Positions 25,091-33,348 of a stretch of DNA of 47,736 bases are shown here, in pieces. The stretch is taken from contig JBCDFO010000004.1 in the NCBI GenBank assembly GCA_039177895.1, forward strand, positions 1 through 47,736, in the 5' to 3' direction. Every line of letters starts with the position of its first letter. The first letter of the stretch is position 1. The stretch comes from JBCBEX01 sp039177895 (GTDB taxonomy: Bacteria > Bacteroidota > Rhodothermia > Rhodothermales > Rubricoccaceae). The notes under the pieces are model-generated. The model saw nothing but the letters and a program-made list of their open reading frames with translations, ran no database searches and had not been told where the DNA came from. Both the position numbers and the translations under genes were made by a program.

Positions 25091-26919
25091 TTGATGATGA
25101 GGAGCGTGCCCTGGGCCGTCCCCACGTCGGACTGGACGGTCCAGAAGTAGATACCCGGTGCGGTGCGCTGGCGCGCGTCGGAGAGCTGGTCCCAGACCGC
25201 CTGCGCCACGCTCGGGTTGTCGTGCTCCAGCGTGCGGATGAGCTCCCCGCTCGACGTATAGATCCGGATCGTGGCGCGGGCTGGCAGATTGTTGAAGACA
25301 ATCGAGTTGGCGTCCTCCGTCGAGGGAAAGCCCGAGGTGCGGCGGAACGGATTGGGGAAGACGCGCACGTTCATCGCGTCGAGGGCAGGGCTACTCGCTA
25401 CGGTCACCGGGTCCGCGTTGCGGTTGGTGAGCCAACTCTCGTGCCCGTCCTCGTCGACGGCAGTGACGGCGTAGACGTAGCTGAAGCCGAGCCCAACGCG
25501 GGCGTCCTGGATGCGCCACACGTTGGCCTCTGCGTCGAAGAAGCGCCCGATGTCGATGTCGTTGTCCACGCGCACACGGCGGGGGCTGCCTGGCTCGAAG
25601 GGACCGATGAAGCCTGTCTCGCTTCGGTAAACGTTGTATTGAGTGATGCGTGCCCCGGTGAGTGGGTCGGCCCACGTCTGGTCGATAGCGGGCCACGAGA
25701 TGGCGATCTCCTGCGTCGTGGGCAGCGGGATGATCTCGAGCGGCGGCGCGGGCGGTGGGATGGCCTCGGCGGCATAGCCCGCGTCGTAGAGCACCTGGGC
25801 ACGGTCGATGCTCGCCTGGAGCGAGTCGAGGCCGGCGGGGAGGTCGGCCTGCGCGGCGAGCCCCTCGCGCGCCTCGTCGAGCGGCAGCCCGTTCACGGCT
25901 TCCACAAAGGCGATGCGCACCGTCTCGCCGGGAGCCAGGGCATAAGGGCCGCAGCCGAGCAGCATCAGCGGGGTCAGCCGCTCGTCCGGCGTCGCCTGGA
26001 GGCTGGCGTCGGTGCCGTCAAGGATCGCGTAGAGCGCTGCCGCCGTCGAACTGGCCGTGGTGAGTTCCAACTCGTTGCCGAGCGTCTGCGCCCAGAAGAC
26101 GGTCGCGGGCTGCGTCTCCCCACCGGTGCCCAGCGGCGCATCGAGGAGAGCAACGCCCGCGTAGCCAGTCGTGCGCAGCTCGTCGCGCACCGCCCAGTAG
26201 TTACCCACGTCGCCCGTCAGGTCGAAGTTGGGCGTGTCGTCGTAGGCATAGAGGAGCGCGCGGTCGGCGTCGTAGGCGACCAATTCGTCGGTACGGTTGA
26301 AGTCGTCGCCCCAGCCGTTGTGGACGTTGATGTCCTGGTAGCTCGGCCGCAGCAGCGCAGGCACGCCGACAAACACGTCGCTCAGCGAGCCGCCGGTCTC
26401 ATTCGTCACCGCGACCTCCACGAGGACGAAGGTATTGAGCCCCCGGAAGCTCCATGCACGGCTCGTCCGCTGCACCCTTAGCCCGGAGGTCGTCGTGAAC
26501 GACGCGACGATGACCTCCTCCGCCTCGCTGGGGTCGTAGCCCGGGGTCTCGACGAAATTCTCCGTTTCGACAATCGGCTCGACGTCGGCTACCTCGACGG
26601 TCTCGAACGGCCCCAACTCGTCGAAGAAGACCGTGCCGCCGCCGTCGCGCCCGCCTATCCACAGTCCGATCCCGGCGTGGTAGGAGCGCTGCTCTTCCTT
26701 CGTGGTGAGGATGCTCGGTCCTCCCGGCCAGTCCATGCTCGGGAAGGACTCGAAGAGGTCGAGCGGGTTGGGCGCGCCGAGCGTCCCGTCGTCCTTGGCC
26801 GTCTCCCACAGCTCGCCCCGGTCGTGGACGAGGAAGTCGGCCTCGCGGATCTGCGCCTCGACGACGGGGATCGTCAGCCACAGCACAAGGGCGAGGATGC
26901 TATGTCGTGAAGCATTCAT
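25087..26919 (-). CDS. large secreted protein with C-terminal sorting domain
   Basis: A 610-residue exported protein that I cannot name. A signal peptide (ILALVLWLTIPVVEAQ) comes first. A ~370-residue beta-rich body contains SYHAGIGLWIGG, GDDFNRTDELVAYD and VGNYWAVRDEL. A fibronectin III-like part (about 390-505) precedes a C-terminal domain with VRVFPNPFRR...ATIRIYTSSGELIRTL...GIYFWTVQS, the FlgD/T9SS-type fold. It sits between the TonB receptor and the PorV-like barrel, overlapping both by ATGA. That fixed position suggests a surface partner of the receptor, possibly a glycan binder in place of the missing SusD. This role is inferred only. Confidence 0.75.
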   Translation of the reverse strand: MNASRHSILALVLWLTIPVVEAQIREADFLVHDRGELWETAKDDGTLGAPNPLDLFESFPSMDWPGGPSILTTKEEQRSYHAGIGLWIGGRDGGGTVFFDELGPFETVEVADVEPIVETENFVETPGYDPSEAEEVIVASFTTTSGLRVQRTSRAWSFRGLNTFVLVEVAVTNETGGSLSDVFVGVPALLRPSYQDINVHNGWGDDFNRTDELVAYDADRALLYAYDDTPNFDLTGDVGNYWAVRDELRTTGYAGVALLDAPLGTGGETQPATVFWAQTLGNELELTTASSTAAALYAILDGTDASLQATPDERLTPLMLLGCGPYALAPGETVRIAFVEAVNGLPLDEAREGLAAQADLPAGLDSLQASIDRAQVLYDAGYAAEAIPPPAPPLEIIPLPTTQEIAISWPAIDQTWADPLTGARITQYNVYRSETGFIGPFEPGSPRRVRVDNDIDIGRFFDAEANVWRIQDARVGLGFSYVYAVTAVDEDGHESWLTNRNADPVTVASSPALDAMNVRVFPNPFRRTSGFPSTEDANSIVFNNLPARATIRIYTSSGELIRTLEHDNPSVAQAVWDQLSDARQRTAPGIYFWTVQSDVGTAQGTLLIIK

Positions 26920-29900
26920 CGGAAGTCGTAGCGGACGCCGAACACGACGCGACGCGGGGGGAAGTAGGTCTGCCAGCTGATGTCGTAGCCGCCGCCGTCC
27001 ACCCGGGTGATGGTCCCCTCCTCGACGAAGTTGGGCGTGGCCTCGGGGTCGAACAGCGCGTCACCGAAGGAGCGGAGGTTGCGGGTGTTGAAGAGGTTGG
27101 TGATGTTGGTGTAGACCGAGAGCGCGTGCGCGCCGATGGTGACCTGCTTCTCCAGGCGGAGGTCGATCTGCCGGATGGCGGGGAAGCGCTGGTTGTCGAC
27201 GGTGTCCGGCGGGTCTTCGGGGCCGAGGTAGGTGAAAGCGCGGCCGCTGACGTAGCGCCCCAGGAAGCTCACGCTCGTGCCTCCGAGCGCGCGGTCAAAC
27301 CAGCGCTGGCCCCCCTCGGGGTAGCGGAGGAAGAGGTTGGCGCGGAAGATGTGCGGGCGGCTGAACGTCTGCTCGGTGGGGAGGCGCTTGCTGGCCTCGT
27401 CGTCGTAGGTGAGCGCGGCGGTGCCCGTCGAGTCGAACGTGACAAAGCCAGGAGTGGCGCGGCCCAGCGTGGTGCGCGAGAACGAGTAGTTGAAGTCGAG
27501 CGTGACGTGGCGGCTGAAGAGGGTGCGGAAGTTGACCTCGAAGCCGCGCGCGTCGCCATAGTCGCCGGAGAAGTTGCTCACGAAGGCGACGTTCGAAGTC
27601 TGCCCGCGAAAGGGGTCGAAGCCCTGCACGATGCGGTCGAAGAGGCCCACGCGGGGCAGCGTCTGGTCGAACACGTCCTTGTAGAACCCCGTCACGTTGA
27701 GCACGCCGAGGTCGCCGAACTGCTGCGCGATGCCGACCTCGAACGACACCGTCCGCTCCGGCTCAAGCGAGCCCAGCGAGGTCACCGCGACGCGCTCCGG
27801 ATCGCCTTCGGCCGACGGGCACCCCTGCTGGCTGGTACTTGGGTTCGCGTCGAGTGCTTGCTCACACGCGACGATGTATTCGGGCCGGAAGTAGCCGAAC
27901 TCGAACATCCGGTCGAGGGGCGGCGGCTGGTAGAACTGCCCGTAGTTGAAGTGCAGCACCGAGCCCTCGGTGATCGGGAACGACACCCCGATGCGCGGAC
28001 TGAGCCGGTGGAACGACCGCGCTGGCGCGCGCGGCTTGTCAAGCACGTTGTCGAAGCTGTATTTCATGCGCCCGTTGCTGTCCACCTGGTCCCCATCCGG
28101 GTCAAGTGCCGGGTCGAAGTCCGGGTCAACGGCGAGGTTGAACAGGTCGCGGGTGGTGAACCAGTCGCGGTTGGGGTTGAAGTAGTCGTAGCGCAGCCCC
28201 AGGTTGAGGATCATGCCCTTGAACTCCATCTTGTCCTGGAGATAGAAGGCGAACTGAAGGGGGTGGTAGGTCTCGTCGAGGCCGCGGTTGAGCCAGTACC
28301 GCTCGTCTGTGGTGGACGAAGGGAAGCGGAACGAGCGGATCTCGTCGTAGGTGTTGAGGCGGGCCTCGAAGCCGCCTTTGAGGAGGTTGGCGTCGTCGAT
28401 CTGCCAGGAGAGGCTGCCCTCCAACGACACGTCCCCGACGCGCTCGTGGCGGTCGAACAGGAACGAGAACTGGTCGAAGGGCTCGTCGCCGAAGCCGTCG
28501 TAGCGCTGGAAGCCGAAGATGGTGACGGCGTCCGCGTCCTGCGTGCGCCCCTCGCGTGCGAAGGCACTCGGGTCCTCCCGGAGGTCGAGCGAGAAGGTGC
28601 TTAGCTTGAGGGTGTAGAACATCGACGGCGAGAGGCTGTGCGTCCACTCGGCCGCGCCCATGAGGTGGCGGGCTTCGAGGAGCGAGCCCCAGCCACGGTA
28701 GTACTTAGCCTGGTTGATGAAGTCGCCGTTCTCCTGCAGCGTGGAGTGCAGCGACCGGCTGTAGAGCCCGCTCAGGCGCAGCTTCATCGCGTTGCCGGGG
28801 CGGAGGACGAGGTTGCCGAGCAGGTCGTCGTGCTCGCGGTGGTTGATGGGGCGGGGGTAGATGTAGGCCATGCGGTGGGACTGGGCCGCGACGAAGAAGC
28901 GCCCGTCCACACCTGCGAGCCCAGGCACCGGCCCGCCGAGGCTGCCCCAGAGCTGCCGGTCGGTGAGGTCGCGGTAGTCGTAGACCTGGTCCTGGCGGAC
29001 CTCGGTCCACCACGCCGGGTCGAGGGTGCCGTCATCGAGTGTGTTGTCTATGAACTCCTTCTGGGTGTCGCGGTCGAAGAGATAGTTGCCGAAGTGCCGC
29101 TGCCCGGGCGGGCCGTAGAGCACTTCCGCCGAAGCCTCGTAGCGGGGGCCGCCTTCGCGCGTGACCACGTTGACGATGCCTGACTGCGCGTCACCGTACT
29201 CGGCTGGGAAGCCGCCGGTGAGGATCTGGACTTCCTGCACCGCATGCGGGTTGACGCCCGTGTAGGAGCCGCCCTGGTCGGCACGGCCCTCGATGAGCGA
29301 GGTGGTGCGGACACCGTCGAGGAACCAGAGCACCTCGGTCTGGTCGCCGCCGCGGACCGCGTAGCGCGGCTCGCCGCGCCCCGAGCCGCCGAGGCCGCCC
29401 TCAATGGGCTGGAAGTCGAAGAACACCCCGGCTTGAACGAAGAGCGCCTCCTCCGTGCTCGTCACGGGCAACTCCTCGATAGCCCCGATGTCGAGGTACT
29501 GCACGCTCGCGGTCTCGTCGGGCTGCACCGCCGGGCGCTCGGCAGTCACGATGATCTCGTCCCCGACATCCGATGCTCCTGGCTGCATGGCGATCTCAAT
29601 GCGGGTCGTAAGCCCGCTCTGCACGCGCACCTCCTCAACGAGCGTCTCGGTGTAGCCGACGTACGAAGCGCGGAGCGTGTACGTCCCCGGCCGGACCCCG
29701 ATGATCGTGTAGCGCCCGTCCAGGTCGGTGGCGGCTCCATAGCTCGTCCCAACCACGACAACGCTCGCGCCTGGGAGCGTCTCGCCGGTCTCGGCGTCGG
29801 TGACCACCCCCGCGATCTTGCCCGTCTGGGCTCCCGCCGGCGTCGCAGCAAGCAGCAGGCACGTCAGCCACAGTGCCAGGCAGGCCCGGAGCGCGGGGCT

Positions 29901-29933
29901 GGTCGAGAGGGAGATGGGGACCGGGGGAGACAT
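26916..29933 (-). CDS. TonB-dependent receptor with carboxypeptidase-like regulatory domain
   Basis: A 1005-residue outer-membrane receptor. A signal peptide ends at TPAGAQ. A CarboxypepD_reg-like domain (KIAGVVTDAETGETLPGASVVVVG...YVGYTETL) is followed by a plug with YAVRGGDQTEVLWFLDGVRTTSL and GGFPAEYGDAQSGIVNVVTREGG. A long beta-barrel ends in RRVVFGVRYDFR, with a terminal aromatic as usual. The receptor takes up large ligands using TonB energy. It resembles SusC in domain order, yet no SusD follows. The ATG at 29933 has no ribosome binding site. It lies 52 bases after the gntR stop and could be co-transcribed with it. Confidence 0.92.
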   Translation of the reverse strand: MSPPVPISLSTSPALRACLALWLTCLLLAATPAGAQTGKIAGVVTDAETGETLPGASVVVVGTSYGAATDLDGRYTIIGVRPGTYTLRASYVGYTETLVEEVRVQSGLTTRIEIAMQPGASDVGDEIIVTAERPAVQPDETASVQYLDIGAIEELPVTSTEEALFVQAGVFFDFQPIEGGLGGSGRGEPRYAVRGGDQTEVLWFLDGVRTTSLIEGRADQGGSYTGVNPHAVQEVQILTGGFPAEYGDAQSGIVNVVTREGGPRYEASAEVLYGPPGQRHFGNYLFDRDTQKEFIDNTLDDGTLDPAWWTEVRQDQVYDYRDLTDRQLWGSLGGPVPGLAGVDGRFFVAAQSHRMAYIYPRPINHREHDDLLGNLVLRPGNAMKLRLSGLYSRSLHSTLQENGDFINQAKYYRGWGSLLEARHLMGAAEWTHSLSPSMFYTLKLSTFSLDLREDPSAFAREGRTQDADAVTIFGFQRYDGFGDEPFDQFSFLFDRHERVGDVSLEGSLSWQIDDANLLKGGFEARLNTYDEIRSFRFPSSTTDERYWLNRGLDETYHPLQFAFYLQDKMEFKGMILNLGLRYDYFNPNRDWFTTRDLFNLAVDPDFDPALDPDGDQVDSNGRMKYSFDNVLDKPRAPARSFHRLSPRIGVSFPITEGSVLHFNYGQFYQPPPLDRMFEFGYFRPEYIVACEQALDANPSTSQQGCPSAEGDPERVAVTSLGSLEPERTVSFEVGIAQQFGDLGVLNVTGFYKDVFDQTLPRVGLFDRIVQGFDPFRGQTSNVAFVSNFSGDYGDARGFEVNFRTLFSRHVTLDFNYSFSRTTLGRATPGFVTFDSTGTAALTYDDEASKRLPTEQTFSRPHIFRANLFLRYPEGGQRWFDRALGGTSVSFLGRYVSGRAFTYLGPEDPPDTVDNQRFPAIRQIDLRLEKQVTIGAHALSVYTNITNLFNTRNLRSFGDALFDPEATPNFVEEGTITRVDGGGYDISWQTYFPPRRVVFGVRYDFR

Positions 29934-29985
29934 CGCTATCGGGGGAGCGCGCGTTGTCGAGCGGAAAGCGGGATAGGCAGAGGCG

Positions 29986-30720
29986 TCAGGGAGCGAAGGG
30001 GCGGGCTTCTTCATCCCACTGGAGCAGCACCGCGCGGACGCCCGCGAGGTGGGCCCGCATCCGCTCGGCCGCGAGGTTCTCGTCGCCCTCCCGCAGGGCG
30101 CTAAGGATTCCCACATGCTCGTGGTGGTCCTGCTCGCGCGAGCCGTGGATGTCGAGGATGACGCGCTGCTCGGCCTGGAAGAGCCGGGTGAGGACGTCGA
30201 GGACCTGGCGGAGCACGCTGTTGCCCGAAGCCTGTGCCACGGCCGCGTGGAACGCCATGTTGGTCGCGCTGAGGTCGTCGCCGTTGTCGAGGTGGCGTTG
30301 CGCATGGTCCAACAGGGACGTCATCTGCGCGAGGTCGTCCGGGGTGGCATGGGCAGCTGCGAGGCGTGCCGCTTCCACCTCTACCATGATGCGGGTGTCG
30401 ACGAGGTCGAGGAGCGTCTTCTTGGTGGGCGCGCCCGCCAGGACCGGGTTAGAGGCGAAGAGGGCGTTTCGGCGCTCGCCGACGTAGACGCCGGAGCCGT
30501 GCTTGACGGTGACGGTCCCGAGCGTCTCGAGCTTGGTGAGCGCTTCGCGGAGGGTAGGCGTGCCCACGCCGAAGCGGCGCGCTAGCTCCGTGATGGTCGG
30601 CAGCCGGTCGCCAGCGGCCAGCCCCTCGGCCTCGATCAACTGCGTGATGCGGCGGGCGAGGTCGTCAGGGAGGCTGCGGCGGGCAACGGGGGCCAGCGGG
30701 ATCGCCTGCGTCGTAAGCAT
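29986..30720 (-). CDS. GntR-family regulator, FadR subfamily (FCD domain)
   Basis: A 244-residue transcription factor. The N-terminal winged helix-turn-helix (about 18-80) shows GDRLPTITELARRFGVGTPTLREALTKLETLGTV. The C-terminal FCD all-helical domain has RIMVEVEAARLA, MAFHAAVAQASGN and the His cluster DHHEHVGILSAL, likely binding metal and a sugar-acid ligand. Such regulators commonly repress sugar-acid operons and release DNA when a hexonate or similar effector binds. The ATG at 30720 is preferred over the TTG at 30726. It heads the leftward train and faces the rightward dehydrogenase operon, so it probably controls both. Confidence 0.9.
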   Translation of the reverse strand: MLTTQAIPLAPVARRSLPDDLARRITQLIEAEGLAAGDRLPTITELARRFGVGTPTLREALTKLETLGTVTVKHGSGVYVGERRNALFASNPVLAGAPTKKTLLDLVDTRIMVEVEAARLAAAHATPDDLAQMTSLLDHAQRHLDNGDDLSATNMAFHAAVAQASGNSVLRQVLDVLTRLFQAEQRVILDIHGSREQDHHEHVGILSALREGDENLAAERMRAHLAGVRAVLLQWDEEARPFAP

Positions 30721-30725
30721 TGACA

Positions 30726-30742
30726 AAGTGATCTGATGACTT
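30726..30742. promoter_or_regulatory. candidate GntR operator
   Basis: The 17-bp sequence AAGTGATCTGATGACTT is an odd-length near-palindrome: AAGT/ACTT outer arms and ATC/GAT inner arms around a central base, with one mismatched pair. FadR-subfamily proteins bind short palindromes of this size. It ends six bases before the gntR start codon, a fitting place for autoregulation. Confidence 0.5.
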
Positions 30743-30788
30743 TAGCTTTTCTTCACAGAGGATACAGCGCTGCGTTGCAGCCTGTCAA

Positions 30789-30947
30789 GGACCTATCTGG
30801 GAAGTCAACGTAGAGCAAGAAGCCCGAGCGAACGGGCGCTGAGCAAGGAGCGTGAGGCAGGCGATGCGCCAGCATCGGCGATGCAGCGCGACGCAGCACA
30901 GCGTTCGTGCAGCCGGGCGCCGCTGCGAGGACTTTCCGGATAGGTCC
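30789..30947. mobile_element. MITE-like element with inverted ends and 3-bp flanking repeats
   Basis: Inverted terminal arms 30789-30806 (GGACCTATCTGGGAAGTC) and 30930-30947 match at 16 of 18 positions in reverse complement. Both ends are followed outward by the same triplet, CAA (30786-30788 and 30948-30950), as a target duplication would give. The 123-base interior is non-coding and has small hairpins such as GCCCG-agcgaa-CGGGC. It fills most of the space between gntR and the first dehydrogenase, so it may carry or displace the promoter of the rightward operon. Confidence 0.55.
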
Positions 30948-30964
30948 CAAGCTCTTTCCCCCGC

Positions 30965-31729
30965 ATGTCTCTTTCCGACCACATCGCACTCGTCACCGGA
31001 GCTGGCTCCGGCATCGGCGCAGCCATTGCGCGGCGCTTCGCCAGCGAGGGGGCCACGGTGTGGGTGACGGACGTGGACGCCGACACGGGCGCAGCCACAG
31101 CCGAGGCCCTCCGCGTCGAGGGCGGCACAGCGCGTTTCCTCCGCCTCGATGTGACGGACGAGGCCAGCTGCGCCGCCGCCACGCAGGCGGTCCACGACGT
31201 TTGCGGACGGCTCGACGTCCTCGTCAACAACGCGGGCGTGGGCCATGTCGGGACGCTGTTGGAAACTACTGGGGCGGACTTCGACCGACTTTACGCGGTC
31301 AACCTGCGGGGGGTGTTCAACGTCACGCACGCCTTCCTGCCTGGGATGCTAGCGGCACGTCGAGGCGTGGTTCTCAACCTGGCCTCCATCGGCGGCATCG
31401 TCGGTATCCGCGACCGGCTGGCCTACTGCGCGACGAAGTTCGGCGTGGTGGGCTTCACGAAGTGCCTCGCCCTCGACCACGCCGCCGACGGCATCCGGGC
31501 CGTTGCCATCTGCCCCGGCCGGGTCGAGACGCCGTTCGTCACCGAGCGCCTGGCTGCCTACCCCGACCCCGAAGCGGCACGCGCCACAATGACCGCGACG
31601 CAGCCCGTCGGGCGCATGGGACGCCCCGAGGAGATCGCCGCTGCCGCCGCGTACCTCGCCTCCGACGAGGCGTCGTTCGTCACAGGCGTTCCGTTCTACA
31701 TCGACGGCGGCTGGACCGCTGGCACCTGA
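30965..31729 (+). CDS. SDR dehydrogenase, candidate sugar or keto-deoxy-sugar-acid dehydrogenase (first of two)
   Basis: A 254-residue classical short-chain dehydrogenase. The cofactor motif TGAGSGIG (11-18), NNAG (88-91) and the catalytic Ser141, Tyr154, Lys158 are all present. Asp36 after the second strand favours NAD over NADP. In non-phosphorylative L-fucose or L-rhamnose pathways one SDR oxidises the sugar to the lactone and another oxidises the 2-keto-3-deoxy acid. Which of the two SDRs here does which step cannot be told from sequence. This gene opens the rightward operon, and its stop lies inside a 15-bp tandem repeat. Confidence 0.85.
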   Translation: MSLSDHIALVTGAGSGIGAAIARRFASEGATVWVTDVDADTGAATAEALRVEGGTARFLRLDVTDEASCAAATQAVHDVCGRLDVLVNNAGVGHVGTLLETTGADFDRLYAVNLRGVFNVTHAFLPGMLAARRGVVLNLASIGGIVGIRDRLAYCATKFGVVGFTKCLALDHAADGIRAVAICPGRVETPFVTERLAAYPDPEAARATMTATQPVGRMGRPEEIAAAAAYLASDEASFVTGVPFYIDGGWTAGT

Positions 31730-31752
31730 GTTGTTCCCACCTGAGTTGTTCC
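31723..31752. repeat. 15-bp perfect tandem duplication
   Basis: CACCTGAGTTGTTCC occurs twice head to tail (31723-31737, 31738-31752). The first copy contains the stop codon of the preceding dehydrogenase gene; the second lies in the spacer before the hydrolase gene. It looks like a recent slippage event that lengthened the intergenic spacer. Confidence 0.85.
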
Positions 31753-31768
31753 CTTTGCGCCGATCCCT

Positions 31769-32566
31769 ATGAAGCTTCTCCGCTACCGCGATTCCGAAGG
31801 CCAGGTCGGCTACGGGGCCGTCGAGGACGACGGGACGGTGCGCGTCGTCACGGGCGCGCCCTTCGGCGAGCTGCACGTGACGGAGCAGGTTGCGGACGTC
31901 GCCGAGCGTCTGGCCCCCGTCGACCCGCCGGCGGTGTGGGCCATTGGACTGAACTACCGCGCACACGCCGTCGAGGCGGGCTTGCCGATCCCTGACTTTC
32001 CGGTCGTCTTCGCCAAAGGCGTCAACGCGGTCATCGGACCCGACGCACCGATCCTCCTCCCGCGCGTGCTGCGCAGCGAGCGCGTGGACTACGAGTGCGA
32101 GCTGGCCGTGGTAATCGGGCGGCGCTGCAAGAACGTCCGGGCAGCCGACGCCCTCGACTATGTGCTCGGCTACACCTGCGCCAACGACGTGAGCGCCCGC
32201 GACTGGCAGATCGAGCGGGGCGGGAGCCAGTGGTGCCGCGGCAAGAGCTTCGACACGTTCTGTCCGCTCGGCCCCGTGATCGCCACCGACCTCGACCCGA
32301 CCGCGCTCACGATCCGCACACGCCTCAACGGCGAGGTTATGCAGGAATCCAGTACCGCCGACCTCATCTTCTCGGTGGCGGAGACCATCGCGTTTATGAG
32401 CGGCAGCACCACGCTGCTTCCCGGCACCGTCATCCTTACCGGCACGCCTGTGGGTATCGGGATGGCGCGGACGCCGCCGCGCTGGCTGCAGCCTGGCGAC
32501 ACCGTCACCATCGAGGTGGATGGCATCGGTGCCCTTACCAACCCCGTACACGAGGAAGAGGCCTGA
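31769..32566 (+). CDS. FAH-family hydrolase (candidate 2,4-diketo-3-deoxy-sugar-acid hydrolase)
   Basis: A 265-residue fumarylacetoacetate hydrolase-fold enzyme. The metal ligands of the family are clear: Glu109 and Glu111 in VDYECELAVVIG, and Asp140 in ANDVSARDWQ. GKSFDTFCPLGP and TGTPVGIG are also typical. In non-phosphorylative L-fucose and L-rhamnose degradation this family splits the 2,4-diketo-3-deoxy acid to pyruvate and lactate. In D-arabinose degradation, FAH members instead dehydrate 2-keto-3-deoxy-pentonate. The presence of a second SDR in the operon favours the diketo-acid hydrolase role. Confidence 0.85.
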   Translation: MKLLRYRDSEGQVGYGAVEDDGTVRVVTGAPFGELHVTEQVADVAERLAPVDPPAVWAIGLNYRAHAVEAGLPIPDFPVVFAKGVNAVIGPDAPILLPRVLRSERVDYECELAVVIGRRCKNVRAADALDYVLGYTCANDVSARDWQIERGGSQWCRGKSFDTFCPLGPVIATDLDPTALTIRTRLNGEVMQESSTADLIFSVAETIAFMSGSTTLLPGTVILTGTPVGIGMARTPPRWLQPGDTVTIEVDGIGALTNPVHEEEA

Positions 32567-32568
32567 CC

Positions 32569-33348
32569 ATGCGATTCTCCGACCACGTGGCCGTCGTGAC
32601 GGGCGCGGCCAAGGGCATCGGCGCCGCGACGGCCCGCCTCTTCGCGGCGGAGGGTGCCCGCGTCGCGCTCCTCGACGCCGACCCGGTAGGAGCCGAGACC
32701 GCCGCTGCTCTGGAAGGTGCGCGTTTCGTCCAGTGCGACGTGTCCGACGTGAGGGCCGTCACCGCCGCGTTTGAAGCGGTCCGCGATGCGTTTGGCGGGA
32801 TCGATATCCTCGTCAACAACGCGGGCATCCAGCGCTACGGGACCGTCACCGAGACGACGGAGGCGCTCTGGGATGAGGTGATGAACGTTAACCTCAAAAG
32901 CGCCTTCCTATGCGCGAAGGCAGCGCTCCCGTCGATGGTCGAACGCGGCCGCGGGGTGGTGGTCAACGTGGCGAGCGTGCAGAGCTTCATCACGCAGGCC
33001 AACGTGGCGGCCTATACCACGAGCAAGACGGCGCTGCTCGGGCTCACGAGGAGCATCGCCGTGGACTACGCGCCGGCCGTCCGCTGCGTCGCGGTCTGCC
33101 CGGGCACCGTGGACACCCCGATGCTGCGGTGGGCCGTCAACGAGTCGCCCGACCCCGACGAGGTGATGCGCGAGGTCAACGCGATGCACCCCGTCAAACG
33201 CATTGCCATGCCGGAGGAAGTCGCCCAACTGATCGGCTTCCTCTGCAGCGCCGAGGCAAGCTTCATCACCGGGCAGGCCTACCGGATCGACGGCGGCCTT
33301 GGCCTCTCCATCGGTGGTAGCAAGCGCACGGCGGAGGACGACGCATGA
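32569..33348 (+). CDS. SDR dehydrogenase (second of two)
   Basis: A 259-residue classical SDR with TGAAKGIG (11-18), NNAG (83-86), Ser136, Tyr149 and Lys153. Asp36 again points to NAD. The ATG at 32569 lies two bases after the hydrolase stop, with GAGG upstream. The much longer in-frame extension to 32095 is only a shadow of the hydrolase gene. Its best assigned role is oxidation either of the free sugar or of the 2-keto-3-deoxy acid. Its ending overlaps the enolase start by ATGA. Confidence 0.86.
   Translation: MRFSDHVAVVTGAAKGIGAATARLFAAEGARVALLDADPVGAETAAALEGARFVQCDVSDVRAVTAAFEAVRDAFGGIDILVNNAGIQRYGTVTETTEALWDEVMNVNLKSAFLCAKAALPSMVERGRGVVVNVASVQSFITQANVAAYTTSKTALLGLTRSIAVDYAPAVRCVAVCPGTVDTPMLRWAVNESPDPDEVMREVNAMHPVKRIAMPEEVAQLIGFLCSAEASFITGQAYRIDGGLGLSIGGSKRTAEDDA

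Noticed and set aside
26907..28604. 565-codon plus-strand frame across the TonB receptor gene
   Set aside because: Composition (Val, Glu, Arg, Ala-rich) and lack of motifs mark it as an antisense shadow of a well-supported gene.
30735..30964. Possible riboswitch upstream of the first dehydrogenase
   Set aside because: The hairpins are part of an inverted-repeat element with target duplications, and no known riboswitch core was recognised.
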